A stretch of 64,000 nucleotides of DNA from Tepidisphaeraceae bacterium (GCA_035998445.1 DASYHQ010000008.1:62001-126000); one strand, 5' to 3'; shown: positions 26,744 to 35,644, numbered from the stretch's first letter. Notes: generated by a model not told the origin, from the sequence alone. Translations and numbers: made by a program.

Positions 26744-27202
26744 TCACCCCATTGCACCAACGACGTCCTTGGTCTCGCGAACGGTATCCATCCCCACCTC
26801 TTCGTAGTGGGTGATCTTGCCGTCCTTATCGATCACGACGGTGCCGCGCTTGGTGCAGTTGAACGGTTCATCACCTGACCACATGCCGTAGGCCTTGGCC
26901 ATCTTGCGCGTGGGGTCGGCCAGCAGGTCGACGGGCAGGTTGTACTGCTTGCGGAACGCCGCGTGACTGAACGGCGAGTCGCACGACACCCCGAAGACGA
27001 CCGTGTCGCTGCCCGTGGTCATCCGGCTAACGTCCGGCCCGAACCCGCAGAACTCGGCGGTGCAGACGGGCGAGAAGTCCATCGGATAAAACAGTAAAAT
27101 CACCCGTTTCCCGCGCAAATTAGAGAGTTTTACCTTCTTCAGGTCCTGATCGAACAACTCGAAATCCGGCGCGATGCCCCCGACGTTCAACGTGTCTGCC
27201 AT
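26744..27202 (-). CDS. Peroxiredoxin (BCP/PrxQ-like)
   Basis: A 152-residue thiol peroxidase reducing H2O2 or organic peroxides. The peroxidatic Cys is C47 in YPMDFSPVCTAEF. A second Cys, C52, is five residues later, the spacing typical of atypical 2-Cys BCP/PrxQ enzymes. The start is ATG 27202 (MADTLNVGG); the upstream extension is not family-like. The later motif CDSPFSHAAF and GTVVIDKDGKI fit the fold. It is cytoplasmic, since no signal peptide is present. Confidence 0.93.
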   Translation of the reverse strand: MADTLNVGGIAPDFELFDQDLKKVKLSNLRGKRVILLFYPMDFSPVCTAEFCGFGPDVSRMTTGSDTVVFGVSCDSPFSHAAFRKQYNLPVDLLADPTRKMAKAYGMWSGDEPFNCTKRGTVVIDKDGKITHYEEVGMDTVRETKDVVGAMG

Positions 27203-27342
27203 ATCTGAAGTTCCCGTCAACTCCACCGGACTGGCCGCTTCAGCGGCCAGTGTTTCACCGGTTCGGTCCCATCCTAGGCGACCCCAGCCGTACGAATCCA
27301 ACGCTCCCTTTTACCCTCCCGATTCCCCGATACACTACCCCC

Positions 27343-27672
27343 ATGAAGTTCGGCCGAATCAAACGACAGCACGGCCGGGTGGGTGGGTTGGACGAACTGC
27401 TGGATTACATCATCAAGAACTGCCCCCACGTCAGCCGGATCGTCCCCGGCCGCATCAAGGTCCGCCGCGGCAAGACGCCACCGAACTTCAAGATTCAATA
27501 CCCCACCGAGGCGGGCCTGAAGTGCCTGTACACCGGAACGGGAACGGTACAGGAAGTGTTCCTGATCTGCAGCGATGCACCGCTTACCGTGAGGTGGCTG
27601 GTCGCAGAAGAGATGGTGGACGCATCCAGCTTGCCACCCCCGCCTGACGAGGAGGGTCGGCACTCCCCATGA
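27343..27672 (+). CDS. DUF2103-like predicted metal-binding protein
   Basis: The ATG at 27343 gives 109 residues. The protein has a basic start (MKFGRIKRQHGRVGG), CPHVSRIVPGRIKVRRGK and GTGTVQEVFLICSD. The PGRI...QEVF pattern is what I recall of DUF2103. Its stop overlaps the ATG of the Sua5/TsaC gene by four bases, so translation is coupled and a role in tRNA or translation biology is possible (inference). No ribosome binding site is visible. A TACACT box at 27331-27336, six bases before the ATG, suggests a leaderless mRNA. Confidence 0.8.
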   Translation: MKFGRIKRQHGRVGGLDELLDYIIKNCPHVSRIVPGRIKVRRGKTPPNFKIQYPTEAGLKCLYTGTGTVQEVFLICSDAPLTVRWLVAEEMVDASSLPPPPDEEGRHSP

Positions 27673-28646
27673 GCGATATCGAACGTGCAAGCTCATTTCT
27701 CAGCGCCGGCCGGCTCGTCGCGTTTCCGACGGAGACGGTTTACGGCCTCGGCGCCGACGCGACCAACGCCGACGCCGTGCGGCGGATCTTTACGGCCAAG
27801 GGACGGCCGGCGACGAACCCGTTGATTGCGCACGTCGCGGACGTGGACGTCGCGCGCCGTTACGCCGCCGTATGGCCGGACGCGGCGCAGCGGTTGGCAG
27901 AGGCGCTGTGGCCGGGGCCGTTGTCGATCGTGGTGCCGAAGTCGGCGGTGATCGTTGCGGAAGTATCCGCCGGGCGCGCAACGGTGGGGTTGCGCGTGCC
28001 GAACCATCCGCTAGCGATTGAACTGCTGCGCGCGTTCGACGGGCCGATCGCGGCGCCGAGCGCCAACCGGTCCAACCGCATCAGCCCCACCACCGCGGCC
28101 CACGTGCGGGATGAACTGGGTGAATCCGTCGACCTGATCCTCGATGGTGGGCCGTGCGCCGTGGGGATCGAGTCGACCGTGATCGACCTGTCGACCGATG
28201 CGCCGACGATCCTGCGGCCGGGTGGCGTGTCGCGCGAGACCATCGAACGCATCATCGGTCCCGTTGCGCTGTTCAGCGGCGCCGTCGCGCACGACGTGGC
28301 CGCGGTCAGTCCGGGGCAGCAGTCGGTCCATTACGCCCCCACCACGCCCGCCTACCGGTTTGACACATCGCAACGTGGAATGATCAATCCCGCCGACGTG
28401 GGCCTGATGGTGGCCGGGCATGGTGAGGACACGAAGCGCTGGGGGCCGATCGTCGCGATGTCGAAGCATCCGGAGTTGTACGCGCAGGACTTCTACGCGG
28501 TGCTGCGCGAGCTCGACGCGATGCAATTGAACGCGATCTTCATCGAACTGCCACCCGATGTGCCGGCATGGCACGCGGTGCGCGACCGCATCACGCGCGC
28601 GACGCGCACGCTGGGGGCATGGGGGGCATTGCTGGCGCATTTGTAA
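27669..28646 (+). CDS. Threonylcarbamoyl-AMP synthase (Sua5/TsaC)
   Basis: A 325-residue enzyme making L-threonylcarbamoyl-AMP from threonine, bicarbonate and ATP for the t6A37 tRNA modification. The YrdC domain (about 1-190) has FPTETVYGLGADA, the KGRPATNPL substrate-binding loop, LWPGPLSIV and the C-terminal region ILRPGGVSRETI. Residues from about 215 form the Sua5-specific C-terminal domain (SPGQQSVHYAPTTP), so this is the long form and not TsaC. It is translationally coupled to the DUF2103-like gene. Confidence 0.95.
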   Translation: MSDIERASSFLSAGRLVAFPTETVYGLGADATNADAVRRIFTAKGRPATNPLIAHVADVDVARRYAAVWPDAAQRLAEALWPGPLSIVVPKSAVIVAEVSAGRATVGLRVPNHPLAIELLRAFDGPIAAPSANRSNRISPTTAAHVRDELGESVDLILDGGPCAVGIESTVIDLSTDAPTILRPGGVSRETIERIIGPVALFSGAVAHDVAAVSPGQQSVHYAPTTPAYRFDTSQRGMINPADVGLMVAGHGEDTKRWGPIVAMSKHPELYAQDFYAVLRELDAMQLNAIFIELPPDVPAWHAVRDRITRATRTLGAWGALLAHL

Positions 28647-28748
28647 CGCTGCGATTATCGGACATGGCCAAAACTCCGATTGGTGATTTGCCCGGTTCCG
28701 AAGCGAATCGTAAGTCTCCGCAGGTCAATCACACACGGGAGCCAGACG

Positions 28749-28937
28749 ATGATCTTCGGAACAAGCCAGTATTGGGTAAGCGATTCGATGCAGTGGAAGC
28801 TCAACGAAGAGCGCGCGATGCAGTCCAAGTGGGATCAGATCGCCGCCGTCGTGGGTGACGACGCGACGCCGGCCACGCTGTTCAACGTCTGCGTGCCGTC
28901 GCTGCAGCAGAGCCTCGACGCGGAAGAGGGTCACTAG
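28749..28937 (+). CDS. Small hypothetical protein
   Basis: A 62-residue acidic protein. The ATG at 28749 has GGGAG seven bases upstream. The sequence MIFGTSQYWVSDSMQWKLNEER is followed by a helical segment and LFNVCVPSLQQSLDAEEGH. There is no signal peptide or TM segment. The good ribosome binding site and normal codon use support it as real. No function can be assigned. Confidence 0.6.
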   Translation: MIFGTSQYWVSDSMQWKLNEERAMQSKWDQIAAVVGDDATPATLFNVCVPSLQQSLDAEEGH

Positions 28938-28960
28938 CCACGAACGCTTGATCGCGCGGT

Positions 28961-29188
28961 CCGGTCCCCTCTCCCGGTACTCCGGGGGAGGGTTAGGGAG
29001 GGGGCTCTGACGGATCACACGCCAAAGGGAATAGGTCATCCCGAGGGGAGCGGCAGCGACGCGAGGGATGACATGTTTAGACCATAGCGCGTGATCCATT
29101 TGGCACTGCCTGGGGGGGGGCGACCTGCATCACGATCGAAGGAAGGCCCCCACCCCTGCCCTCCCCCGGAGTACCGGGAGAGGGGGCC
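28961..29188. repeat. CTCTCCCGGTACTCCGGG repeat pair plus GTCATCCCGAGG fragment
   Basis: An arm at 28961-29008 (CCCCTCTCCCGGTACTCCGG, then GGGAGGGGGCTC) and an inverted arm at 29143-29188 bracket a fragment of the TGTCATCCCG family (29036-29072). A G9 homopolymer lies near 29112-29120. The gap 28938-29216 has no gene. Confidence 0.85.
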
Positions 29189-29216
29189 GCACCCGGCGAC
29201 ACGCGGACACTACGCT

Positions 29217-30230
29217 TTAATCCACCTTCTGAAACTTCGAGTAAAACGGGTATTGCCGCTTCGCTTCGCTCGGCCGGCGTTTCCAGCGTTTGTAGGTCCA
29301 GAGCCACAGCTCGGGATGCTCGCGGACGAGCTGTTCGACGAAGCGGGTGATGTCGTCGGTGACGCGCTGCTGGTCGGCGGCACTGTCACCGGTGCTGGCG
29401 ACGGGCATCTCGTCGTAATACTTCAGGTCGACCGTGCCGTCCGCCTTAGGCCAACCAATGCCGAACACGATCGCCGCCTTCGTGCGTAGCGCCAGTTCGG
29501 CGACGGCGACGCTGTTGAAGACTGGCACGCCGAAGAAGTCGTTCCACACGCCGCCCCGGTTGCGCCGGCCGTTCACGTCGACCAGCATCGCGGTCGATCC
29601 GCCCCGCATCACCTGGCGGAACAGCTTCAGCACGGCGAACTGCGGCGGCACGATCTTGTGACCCGACAGGCTGCGCAGATCGAAGATCTTCCGCCCCACC
29701 GCGGGATTGCGTGATGGGTCGGCGACGATCACCAACTCGAAGCCCGCAAACCCGGTCCGCAGCGACGCGTACTCCCAATTTCCCAGATGCGGTGTGCAGA
29801 ACAGAATGCCCCTCCCCGCAGCCGTGATCTCACGCACCCGACGCTCGCTATCGGCATCTAGCCGCACGTAACGGTCGATGTTCTCCTTCGTCAAATTTGG
29901 CGCCCAGAACAGGCTCACGATCGCGCGGCAGAGGTTGCGAAACGTCGCTCTGGCGATCCGCCGTTTTTCCGCGCGTGTCTTCGCATCGCCAAACGCCAGA
30001 TCGAGGTTGGCCATCGCCACCCGGCGGTCCTGCCGCAGCAGGTGATAGGTGAGAAACGCCAACCCGTCGGCCAATGCGATCATCGCGCGGAACGGCAGCA
30101 CCCGAATCGCCCACGCCAGCGCCGCCAGGATCGCCCCTTCCACCTTGTAGCGCAGCCGCTTCAACGCCGACGGTGCGTGACGGTCGATTGGCGGTGTTGC
30201 AGACGAGGGCTGAACTGCGGGTTCCGACAT
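29217..30230 (-). CDS. Lysophospholipid/lipid A acyltransferase (LpxL/HtrB family)
   Basis: A 337-residue inner-membrane acyltransferase likely adding a secondary acyl chain to lipid A. One N-terminal hydrophobic anchor lies at about 33-62. The catalytic HX4E motif is H148-L-G-N-W-E153, followed by VIVADPSRNP and the region GRRNRGGVWNDFFGVPVF. The start at ATG 30230 (MSEPAVQ) is preferred; the frame continues 81 residues upstream but only through a dispersed repeat. A TATAGT box ten bases before the ATG indicates a leaderless transcript. The presence of this enzyme implies an outer membrane with lipid A-like lipid. Confidence 0.9.
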   Translation of the reverse strand: MSEPAVQPSSATPPIDRHAPSALKRLRYKVEGAILAALAWAIRVLPFRAMIALADGLAFLTYHLLRQDRRVAMANLDLAFGDAKTRAEKRRIARATFRNLCRAIVSLFWAPNLTKENIDRYVRLDADSERRVREITAAGRGILFCTPHLGNWEYASLRTGFAGFELVIVADPSRNPAVGRKIFDLRSLSGHKIVPPQFAVLKLFRQVMRGGSTAMLVDVNGRRNRGGVWNDFFGVPVFNSVAVAELALRTKAAIVFGIGWPKADGTVDLKYYDEMPVASTGDSAADQQRVTDDITRFVEQLVREHPELWLWTYKRWKRRPSEAKRQYPFYSKFQKVD

Positions 30231-30240
30231 GCTGGCCGGC

Positions 30241-30269
30241 ACTATAGACGCGCCCGCGAGGCGGGTAAA
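30241..30269 (-). promoter_or_regulatory. Candidate promoter of the acyltransferase gene
   Basis: On the minus strand, TTTACC (30269-30264) and TATAGT (30246-30241) are spaced by 17 bp. The ATG at 30230 begins ten bases after the -10 box, and no Shine-Dalgarno sequence is present. Confidence 0.6.
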
Positions 30270-30312
30270 CCAACCTTGGCTACGCCCGGTGGGCGTGCAA
30301 TCAGATTGCACC

Positions 30313-30477
30313 TGTAGTGGCGACGCCTGCGTCGCGGTGCGGCGCAGCCGCAAACACGTACGATGGGCGGCTCGCCCATGTACTCTTTCTTTCAAAGCAA
30401 AAGGCACGGGCGGGCCGCCCCTGGCAGGGGCAACTTCGACGCTGCGCGTCGACCGCGACGCAGGCGTCGCCACTACA
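30313..30477. repeat. Nested hairpin repeats
   Basis: The outer arms TGTAGTGGCGACGCCTGCGT (30313) and ACGCAGGCGTCGCCACTACA (ends 30477) are perfect inverted copies. Inside them sits a member of another family: GGGCGGCTCGCCCATG...CACGGGCGGGCCGCCC (about 30365-30420), as also found at 43672 and 58567. One element appears inserted in the other's loop. The gap 30231-30548 holds only this, the acyltransferase promoter and the nuoD -10 box. Confidence 0.88.
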
Positions 30478-30548
30478 ACAGATGCCAGATAGGTCCTCGC
30501 GCCGCGGCAATAGCATTGGTGCCACCTCCCTCCTAGAATCCCCTGCCA

Positions 30549-31745
30549 ATGTCGCTCGTACCGCCGCCAACCGACCCTGTCATTAAAACGCTTGCCTACG
30601 GCTTAGCACCCGGCGACGTCAGTGAGACCGTCGACGTGCATTCGGAAGAAATGCTCGTCAACATGGGCCCGCAGCACCCTTCTACGCATGGCGTGCTGCG
30701 CATCGTCCTGCGCACCGATGGCGAGGTCGTGCTGGAGGCGACACCCCACCTGGGATACCTGCATCGCTGTAAGGAGAAGATCGGTGAGAACCTGCCGTAC
30801 GTGCAGTACATCGGTTACACCGACCGCCTGGACTACCTGTCGGCCATGAATAACAACATGGCTTGGTCGATGGCGGTCGAAAAGCTCGCCGACATCGAGG
30901 TACCCCAGCGGGCCCAGTACATTCGCGTGCTGGCGGCGGAGTTGAATCGCATCGCGTCGCACCTCGTCAGCTTCGGCACCTACGGCCTGGACATGGGCGC
31001 CTTCACGCCCTTCCTCTACGCGTTCCGTGATCGCGAGTACATCCTCGATTTGTTCGAACAACTTTGCGGCGCACGGCTGACCTTGTCGTACATCAACCTC
31101 GGTGGCGTCACCTGGGATCTGCCGCCGTTGTTCCTCGAAAAGCTCGGCGAGTTCCTGGACTACTTCGAGCCGAAGATCGATGAGTACAACGACTTGCTGT
31201 CGTTCAACCACATCTTCATCAAGCGTACCGCCAACATCGGTGTGACCAGCAAAGACCAGTGCATTCGCTACGCCCTCAGCGGCCCGATGATCCGCGGCAG
31301 TGGGATTCCGCTCGACCTGCGCCGCGATCGGCCGTACAGCGTGTACGACCAGTTGGACTTCGACGTCATCGTCGGTCAAGGCCTGCGCGGCACGCTGGGC
31401 GACTGCTGGGACCGGTACTGGGTGAAGATGCAGGAAATGAAGCAGTGCGTGCGCATCCTGCGGCAATGCATCGAGCAAATGCCGGAGGGTAAGTTCCGCG
31501 CCAAGCTGCCGCGCAACATGAAGGTGCCGCCGGGTGAAGTGTACGTGGAGGCCGAAAACCCGCGCGGCCACCTTGGGTTCTTCATCGAAAGCCAGGGGGG
31601 CCCCATTCCCTATCGCGTGAAGGTGCGCGGCCCGAGCTTCGTGAATCTCGCGATCACGGGTGAGCTTTGCCGGAGCGTTCTACTGGCCGACGTGCCCGCG
31701 ATCATCGGCAGTATCGACATCGTCATGGGTGAGGTGGACCGGTAG
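30549..31745 (+). CDS. nuoD: NADH-quinone oxidoreductase subunit D
   Basis: A 398-residue 49-kDa-type subunit of respiratory complex I, part of the peripheral arm forming the quinone site. The signature VNMGPQHPSTHGVLR is at about 37-51, followed by HLGYLHRCKEK, the quinone-channel region and FIESQGGPIPYRVKVRGPSF near the end. Length is normal. No other nuo gene lies within the window on either side, which is unusual. TAGAAT (30534-30539) sits nine bases before the ATG, so the mRNA may be leaderless. Confidence 0.97.
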   Translation: MSLVPPPTDPVIKTLAYGLAPGDVSETVDVHSEEMLVNMGPQHPSTHGVLRIVLRTDGEVVLEATPHLGYLHRCKEKIGENLPYVQYIGYTDRLDYLSAMNNNMAWSMAVEKLADIEVPQRAQYIRVLAAELNRIASHLVSFGTYGLDMGAFTPFLYAFRDREYILDLFEQLCGARLTLSYINLGGVTWDLPPLFLEKLGEFLDYFEPKIDEYNDLLSFNHIFIKRTANIGVTSKDQCIRYALSGPMIRGSGIPLDLRRDRPYSVYDQLDFDVIVGQGLRGTLGDCWDRYWVKMQEMKQCVRILRQCIEQMPEGKFRAKLPRNMKVPPGEVYVEAENPRGHLGFFIESQGGPIPYRVKVRGPSFVNLAITGELCRSVLLADVPAIIGSIDIVMGEVDR

Positions 31746-31813
31746 GATGAGCACCATATACCGACGCCAACCTACGCGCCGGTTGATGGTGACGTGTTCA
31801 AGGTATTGATGCC

Positions 31814-32242
31814 ATGGAACCTTGTCCCCTCAAGAATCACGCGATCATCGCCGGCTATGGCGTGCCGGGCCGCGCGGCCGCGGAGGCGTACAAGAACGCG
31901 GGGACGGCGTACTGCGTGATCGAGTTGAACCCGGCGACCGTCGACCGCTGTGGGCACACCGGTACGCCGATCATCGAGGGAGACGTGACCGATGAGGCTA
32001 CGCTGCGGCAGGCCGGCGCGGAAAGCGCCGACGTGCTGCTGTTGCTGGTCCCAAACGAAAAGGCCGTGCTCGCCGCCATTCCGATCGCGCGCCGGTTGAA
32101 CCCCAACCTGAAGATCGTCGCCCGCTGCAACTACACGTCCAGTGGGCTCGAAGCGCAGCGCCGGGGCGCCAACGAGACGATCGTGGCAGAGCAAACCGTG
32201 GCGTTAGAAGTGCTCCGTTTGCTTGAGGCGCACGTCGTCTGA
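31814..32242 (+). CDS. Stand-alone RCK/TrkA N-terminal domain protein
   Basis: A 142-residue NAD-binding Rossmann protein. The glycine motif G14-Y-G-V-P-G19 follows the first strand, an acidic E37 ends the second strand (CVIELNP), and EGDVTDEATLRQAG is the typical RCK_N continuation. It lacks the RCK_C domain and any channel segment, so it would have to act with a separate potassium or antiport membrane partner not seen here. AAGGT precedes the ATG. It lies 68 bp after nuoD on the same strand. Confidence 0.88.
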   Translation: MEPCPLKNHAIIAGYGVPGRAAAEAYKNAGTAYCVIELNPATVDRCGHTGTPIIEGDVTDEATLRQAGAESADVLLLLVPNEKAVLAAIPIARRLNPNLKIVARCNYTSSGLEAQRRGANETIVAEQTVALEVLRLLEAHVV

Positions 32243-32382
32243 TTAGCCGCGAAAAACTGCGGTGCTTCAGACGAACTTGCGCTCTGGAAGGTCATTTTTC
32301 CCGATCTGGCGCTTATGCTTAAGTTTGCTTTTGCTCATCACGATAGAGGGGGAGGTAGTTCAAGGAGAAACCTCGTTTCGCT

Positions 32383-32820
32383 ATGAAGCAAGCATCAATG
32401 AGCAGACCCACACCCTACAAACTCGTCGCCCTCGATCAGGACCTGACCACGTTGCGCACCATCGCCGAGGCGGCGGCGCCTTACTTCGATGTTGTTCGCG
32501 TGCGCGATGCCGCCCGCGCCATCACGATGTGTGATGAAGATGCGGCCGTCCGCGTGATCGTCGCCGAGTCGACGATCTACCCACCGACGGGCACCTGCGT
32601 GCTGGACGTGGTGCGCCTGCGCCGCCCGAGCGTTCGACGGGTGATGCTGACGACGTACGAAGACCTATCGATGATCGTGAACGGCCTGCACACCGGCGCC
32701 ATCCAGCACCTGGCCCAGAAGCCGATCCAGATCGCCGAGCTCGTCGGGATCATCAGCCGCTTCGCCGAGCCCGCGGTGTTGTCGGGCGTCACCGATCCGC
32801 TTCCGTCGCACGCCGCGTAG
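32383..32820 (+). CDS. Degenerate receiver-domain protein
   Basis: A 145-residue CheY-like fold. The first acidic residues are DQD, and the later conserved Lys is kept (HLAQKPIQ). The phosphoacceptor position at the end of strand 3 reads VIVAES instead of the usual LLD, so phosphorylation in the normal way is unlikely. AAGGAG lies 14 bases before ATG 32383; ATG 32398 is an alternative. It has no output domain. It may be a constitutive or ligand-gated pseudo-receiver. Confidence 0.82.
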   Translation: MKQASMSRPTPYKLVALDQDLTTLRTIAEAAAPYFDVVRVRDAARAITMCDEDAAVRVIVAESTIYPPTGTCVLDVVRLRRPSVRRVMLTTYEDLSMIVNGLHTGAIQHLAQKPIQIAELVGIISRFAEPAVLSGVTDPLPSHAA

Positions 32821-32962
32821 CGCATCGGGCACCCCGGCGGCCAACCGTTGCGCCAAAGCTGGATCATCAAACGTGAGCGCCCCCCCGGTTGCGGTGCCCC
32901 TAAGCGTGCCGTTGCGTTATAACGTGGTAAGGCACTGATGCCCTTGCCAGGAGCGCAACCGC

Positions 32963-35461
32963 ATGACCGACGACTTCGAGAAGCTGGGTGAGTTTTACCT
33001 TGGCCGCGAGTACGACCCGCACGCCAAGAAACGCCTCGATGACCTGGTGCTGTACGACAGCAAGGACCTCGTCACCCACGCCGTCTGCGTCGGCATGACC
33101 GGCAGCGGCAAGACAGGCCTGTGCATCGGCCTGCTTGAAGAGGCCGCGATCGACAAGATCCCCGCGATCGTCATCGACCCCAAGGGCGACCTCTCGAACC
33201 TGCTGCTGACGTTCCCCAACCTTGAAGCGGCCGAGTTCCGCCCGTGGATCAACGAGGACGACGCGGCCAAGAAGGGCCTATCTCCCGACGAGTACGCGGC
33301 CCAGCAGGCCACCTTCTGGAAGGAAGGGCTCGCGGGGTGGGGTCAGGACGGCGCGCGCATCCAGAAGCTCCGCGACGCCGCCGACTTCGTCATCTACACG
33401 CCCGGCAGCAGCGCGGGTCGGCCGATCAGCATCCTGAAGTCGCTTGGCGCGCCGGACGCTGCGATTCTGGAAGACCACGATTTGCTGCAGGAGCGCATCA
33501 GCACGACCGTCACCAGCCTGCTGGGGTTGCTGGGGGTCGACGCCGACCCGATCCAGTCGCGCGAGCACATCCTGCTGTCGACGATCTTCAACGCCGCGTG
33601 GAAGGACGGGAACGAGCTGTCGCTTAAGGACCTGTTCGACCAGATAAAGACCCCTCCCTTCCAACAGGTTGGCGTGAGCACGCTCGACGAGTTCTTATCT
33701 GAAAAGGAACGCGGCGCGCTGGCGATGAAGCTGAACAACCTGCTGGCGGCCCCGGGGTTTGCCAGTTGGCTGTCGGGCGACGCGCTGGACGTCGACAAGC
33801 TGCTGCACGCGCCGTCTGGCAAGCCGAAGGTGTCGATCTTCTCGATCTCGCACCTGTCCGACGCCGAGCGGATGTTCTTCGTCTCGCTGTTGCTGAACCA
33901 GGTGATCGGCTGGATGCGCGGCCAGAGCGGCACGACCAGCTTGCGCGCGATCGTCTACATGGACGAGATCTTCGGCTACTTCCCCCCGGTCGCCAACCCG
34001 CCGAGCAAGGGCCCGCTGTTGACGCTGATGAAGCAGGCCCGCGCGTTTGGCGTGGGCACGGTGCTGGCGACGCAAAACCCGGTCGACATCGACTACAAGG
34101 GCCTGGCCAACGCCGGCACGTGGTTCATCGGCCGGCTGCAGACCGAGCGCGACAAGCTGCGCGTGCTCGACGGCCTGGCCGGCGCCAGCGCCGAGGCGGG
34201 CGTGGGCTTCGACCGCGAGAAGATGAGCGATCTGCTGTCGTCGCTGAGCAAGCGCGTCTTCCTGATGAACAACGTCCACGATACCGGCCCGACCGTCTTC
34301 GAGACGCGCTGGACCATGAGCTACCTGCGCGGCCCGCTCACGCGAAATCAGCTGAAGCAGTTGAAGGACACCACCGACGTCCCCAGCACTTCCGAGCCCT
34401 CTGAGGCCGACGGCATCGCCACCTCAGTGGCAAGGTCCGCTGTCAGAGCAAACCGGGCCCCCGTCATCAATCGAATTGATGACGAGGATGACGAGCGCCC
34501 GCAGAGCGGCGCGACGCGTCCCATCCTGTCTCCCCGAATCTCGCAAGCGTTCCTGCCCGTCAGCACCGAATGGCGTGCCGACAGCACGCTAACCTACCGA
34601 CCGATTCTGCTCGCGGGCGCGTCGGTCTACTATCCCGATACCAAGACCGGTGCCGCAACGACGTTGCAGCACGTGTACCACGGCATTCGCCAGAAGACCG
34701 CCGACGTCGCGTGGGAACAGGCCGCGTGGTTCGCAGGGTCGCTGGCCGACCTCGAACCCGAACCGGAAGCCGACGCCACCTTCACGGCCGTGCCCGATTA
34801 CGCGACCGATCCGAAGAGTTACACGCTGTGGGCCAAGCAACTGACCGACGTGATCTTCCGAACGGGGCACGTCGACCTCTTCAAGAGCCCCCGGCTGGAC
34901 ATGACGAGCAAGCTCGGCGAGTCGGAGCGCGATTTCCGCGTGCGCATCGACGTCGCCGCTCGCGAGGCGCGCGACGCCGCCACGGACAAGCTGCGTCAGA
35001 AGTACGCCCCGAAGCTGGCCGCCATGCAGGAGCGCCTTCGCCGTGCTCAGCAGGCCGTGGACCGCGAGAAGGCCCAGGCCCGCACGAGCGGCTTCCAGAC
35101 CGCAGTCTCGCTCGGCGCGACGATCCTCGGCGCGTTCCTCGGTAAGAAGAAGGTCAGCGTCGGCACCGTCGGCAAGGCCACCACCACCGCGCGGGGTGTC
35201 GGCCGTTCGCAGAAGGAATACTCTGACGTGGGCCGGGCCGAGGAGACGGTGGAAGCCGTGATGGCCCAGCAGGCCGAGTTGGATGCTCAGTTCCAAGCGG
35301 AACTGCAGGAGATGGAATCGTCCTTCGACCCCGCCACCGAACCACTGGAGACCGTGCAGGTGCGGCCGAAGAAGTCGAACATCAAGATTGAGGCGGTGAC
35401 CCTCGCTTGGACCCCGTATTGGCGCGCTGCGGATGGCACAACGGATTCGGCTTGGGAGTAG
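32963..35461 (+). CDS. HerA/DUF87-type ATPase with C-terminal coiled coil
   Basis: An 832-residue P-loop ATPase of the HerA/FtsK-like superfamily. Walker A is G44-M-T-G-S-G-K-T51; Walker B is IVYMDE with D334/E335. A later ATQNPVDIDYKGLANAGTW segment resembles the sensor/motif III region of HerA-type DNA translocases. After a linker (about 480-530) comes a region of unknown fold. A coiled coil (about 665-708), a glycine-rich hydrophobic stretch (710-727, VSLGATILGAF) and a second coiled coil follow, suggesting membrane association or oligomerisation. No NurA nuclease or defence partner lies next to it. AGGAG precedes the ATG. Confidence 0.85.
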   Translation: MTDDFEKLGEFYLGREYDPHAKKRLDDLVLYDSKDLVTHAVCVGMTGSGKTGLCIGLLEEAAIDKIPAIVIDPKGDLSNLLLTFPNLEAAEFRPWINEDDAAKKGLSPDEYAAQQATFWKEGLAGWGQDGARIQKLRDAADFVIYTPGSSAGRPISILKSLGAPDAAILEDHDLLQERISTTVTSLLGLLGVDADPIQSREHILLSTIFNAAWKDGNELSLKDLFDQIKTPPFQQVGVSTLDEFLSEKERGALAMKLNNLLAAPGFASWLSGDALDVDKLLHAPSGKPKVSIFSISHLSDAERMFFVSLLLNQVIGWMRGQSGTTSLRAIVYMDEIFGYFPPVANPPSKGPLLTLMKQARAFGVGTVLATQNPVDIDYKGLANAGTWFIGRLQTERDKLRVLDGLAGASAEAGVGFDREKMSDLLSSLSKRVFLMNNVHDTGPTVFETRWTMSYLRGPLTRNQLKQLKDTTDVPSTSEPSEADGIATSVARSAVRANRAPVINRIDDEDDERPQSGATRPILSPRISQAFLPVSTEWRADSTLTYRPILLAGASVYYPDTKTGAATTLQHVYHGIRQKTADVAWEQAAWFAGSLADLEPEPEADATFTAVPDYATDPKSYTLWAKQLTDVIFRTGHVDLFKSPRLDMTSKLGESERDFRVRIDVAAREARDAATDKLRQKYAPKLAAMQERLRRAQQAVDREKAQARTSGFQTAVSLGATILGAFLGKKKVSVGTVGKATTTARGVGRSQKEYSDVGRAEETVEAVMAQQAELDAQFQAELQEMESSFDPATEPLETVQVRPKKSNIKIEAVTLAWTPYWRAADGTTDSAWE

Positions 35462-35505
35462 CGCATTGATCCCCGGCGATTGCACAACGCCCTGACAAGT
35501 CCATT

Positions 35506-35611
35506 TGTCATCCCGAAGGGAGCCTAAGGTGACCTGAGGGATCTCGTACGGCCGCGTGACTTTCGTACCATCGAGATCCCTCAGGTCGGCAAGCCTCCCA
35601 TCGGGATGGCA
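35506..35611. repeat. TGTCATCCCGAAGGGAGCC hairpin repeat
   Basis: A full-length copy of the family seen at 3957-4060. TGTCATCCCG and inverted CGGGATGGCA ends enclose inner pairs GACCTGAGGGATCTCG and CGAGATCCCTCAGGTC. It lies in the convergent gap between the HerA-like ATPase and the GH5-like gene. Confidence 0.88.
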
Positions 35612-35644
35612 TTTGCAAGTCCACCGGCGTTTCTGGATCGGGGC

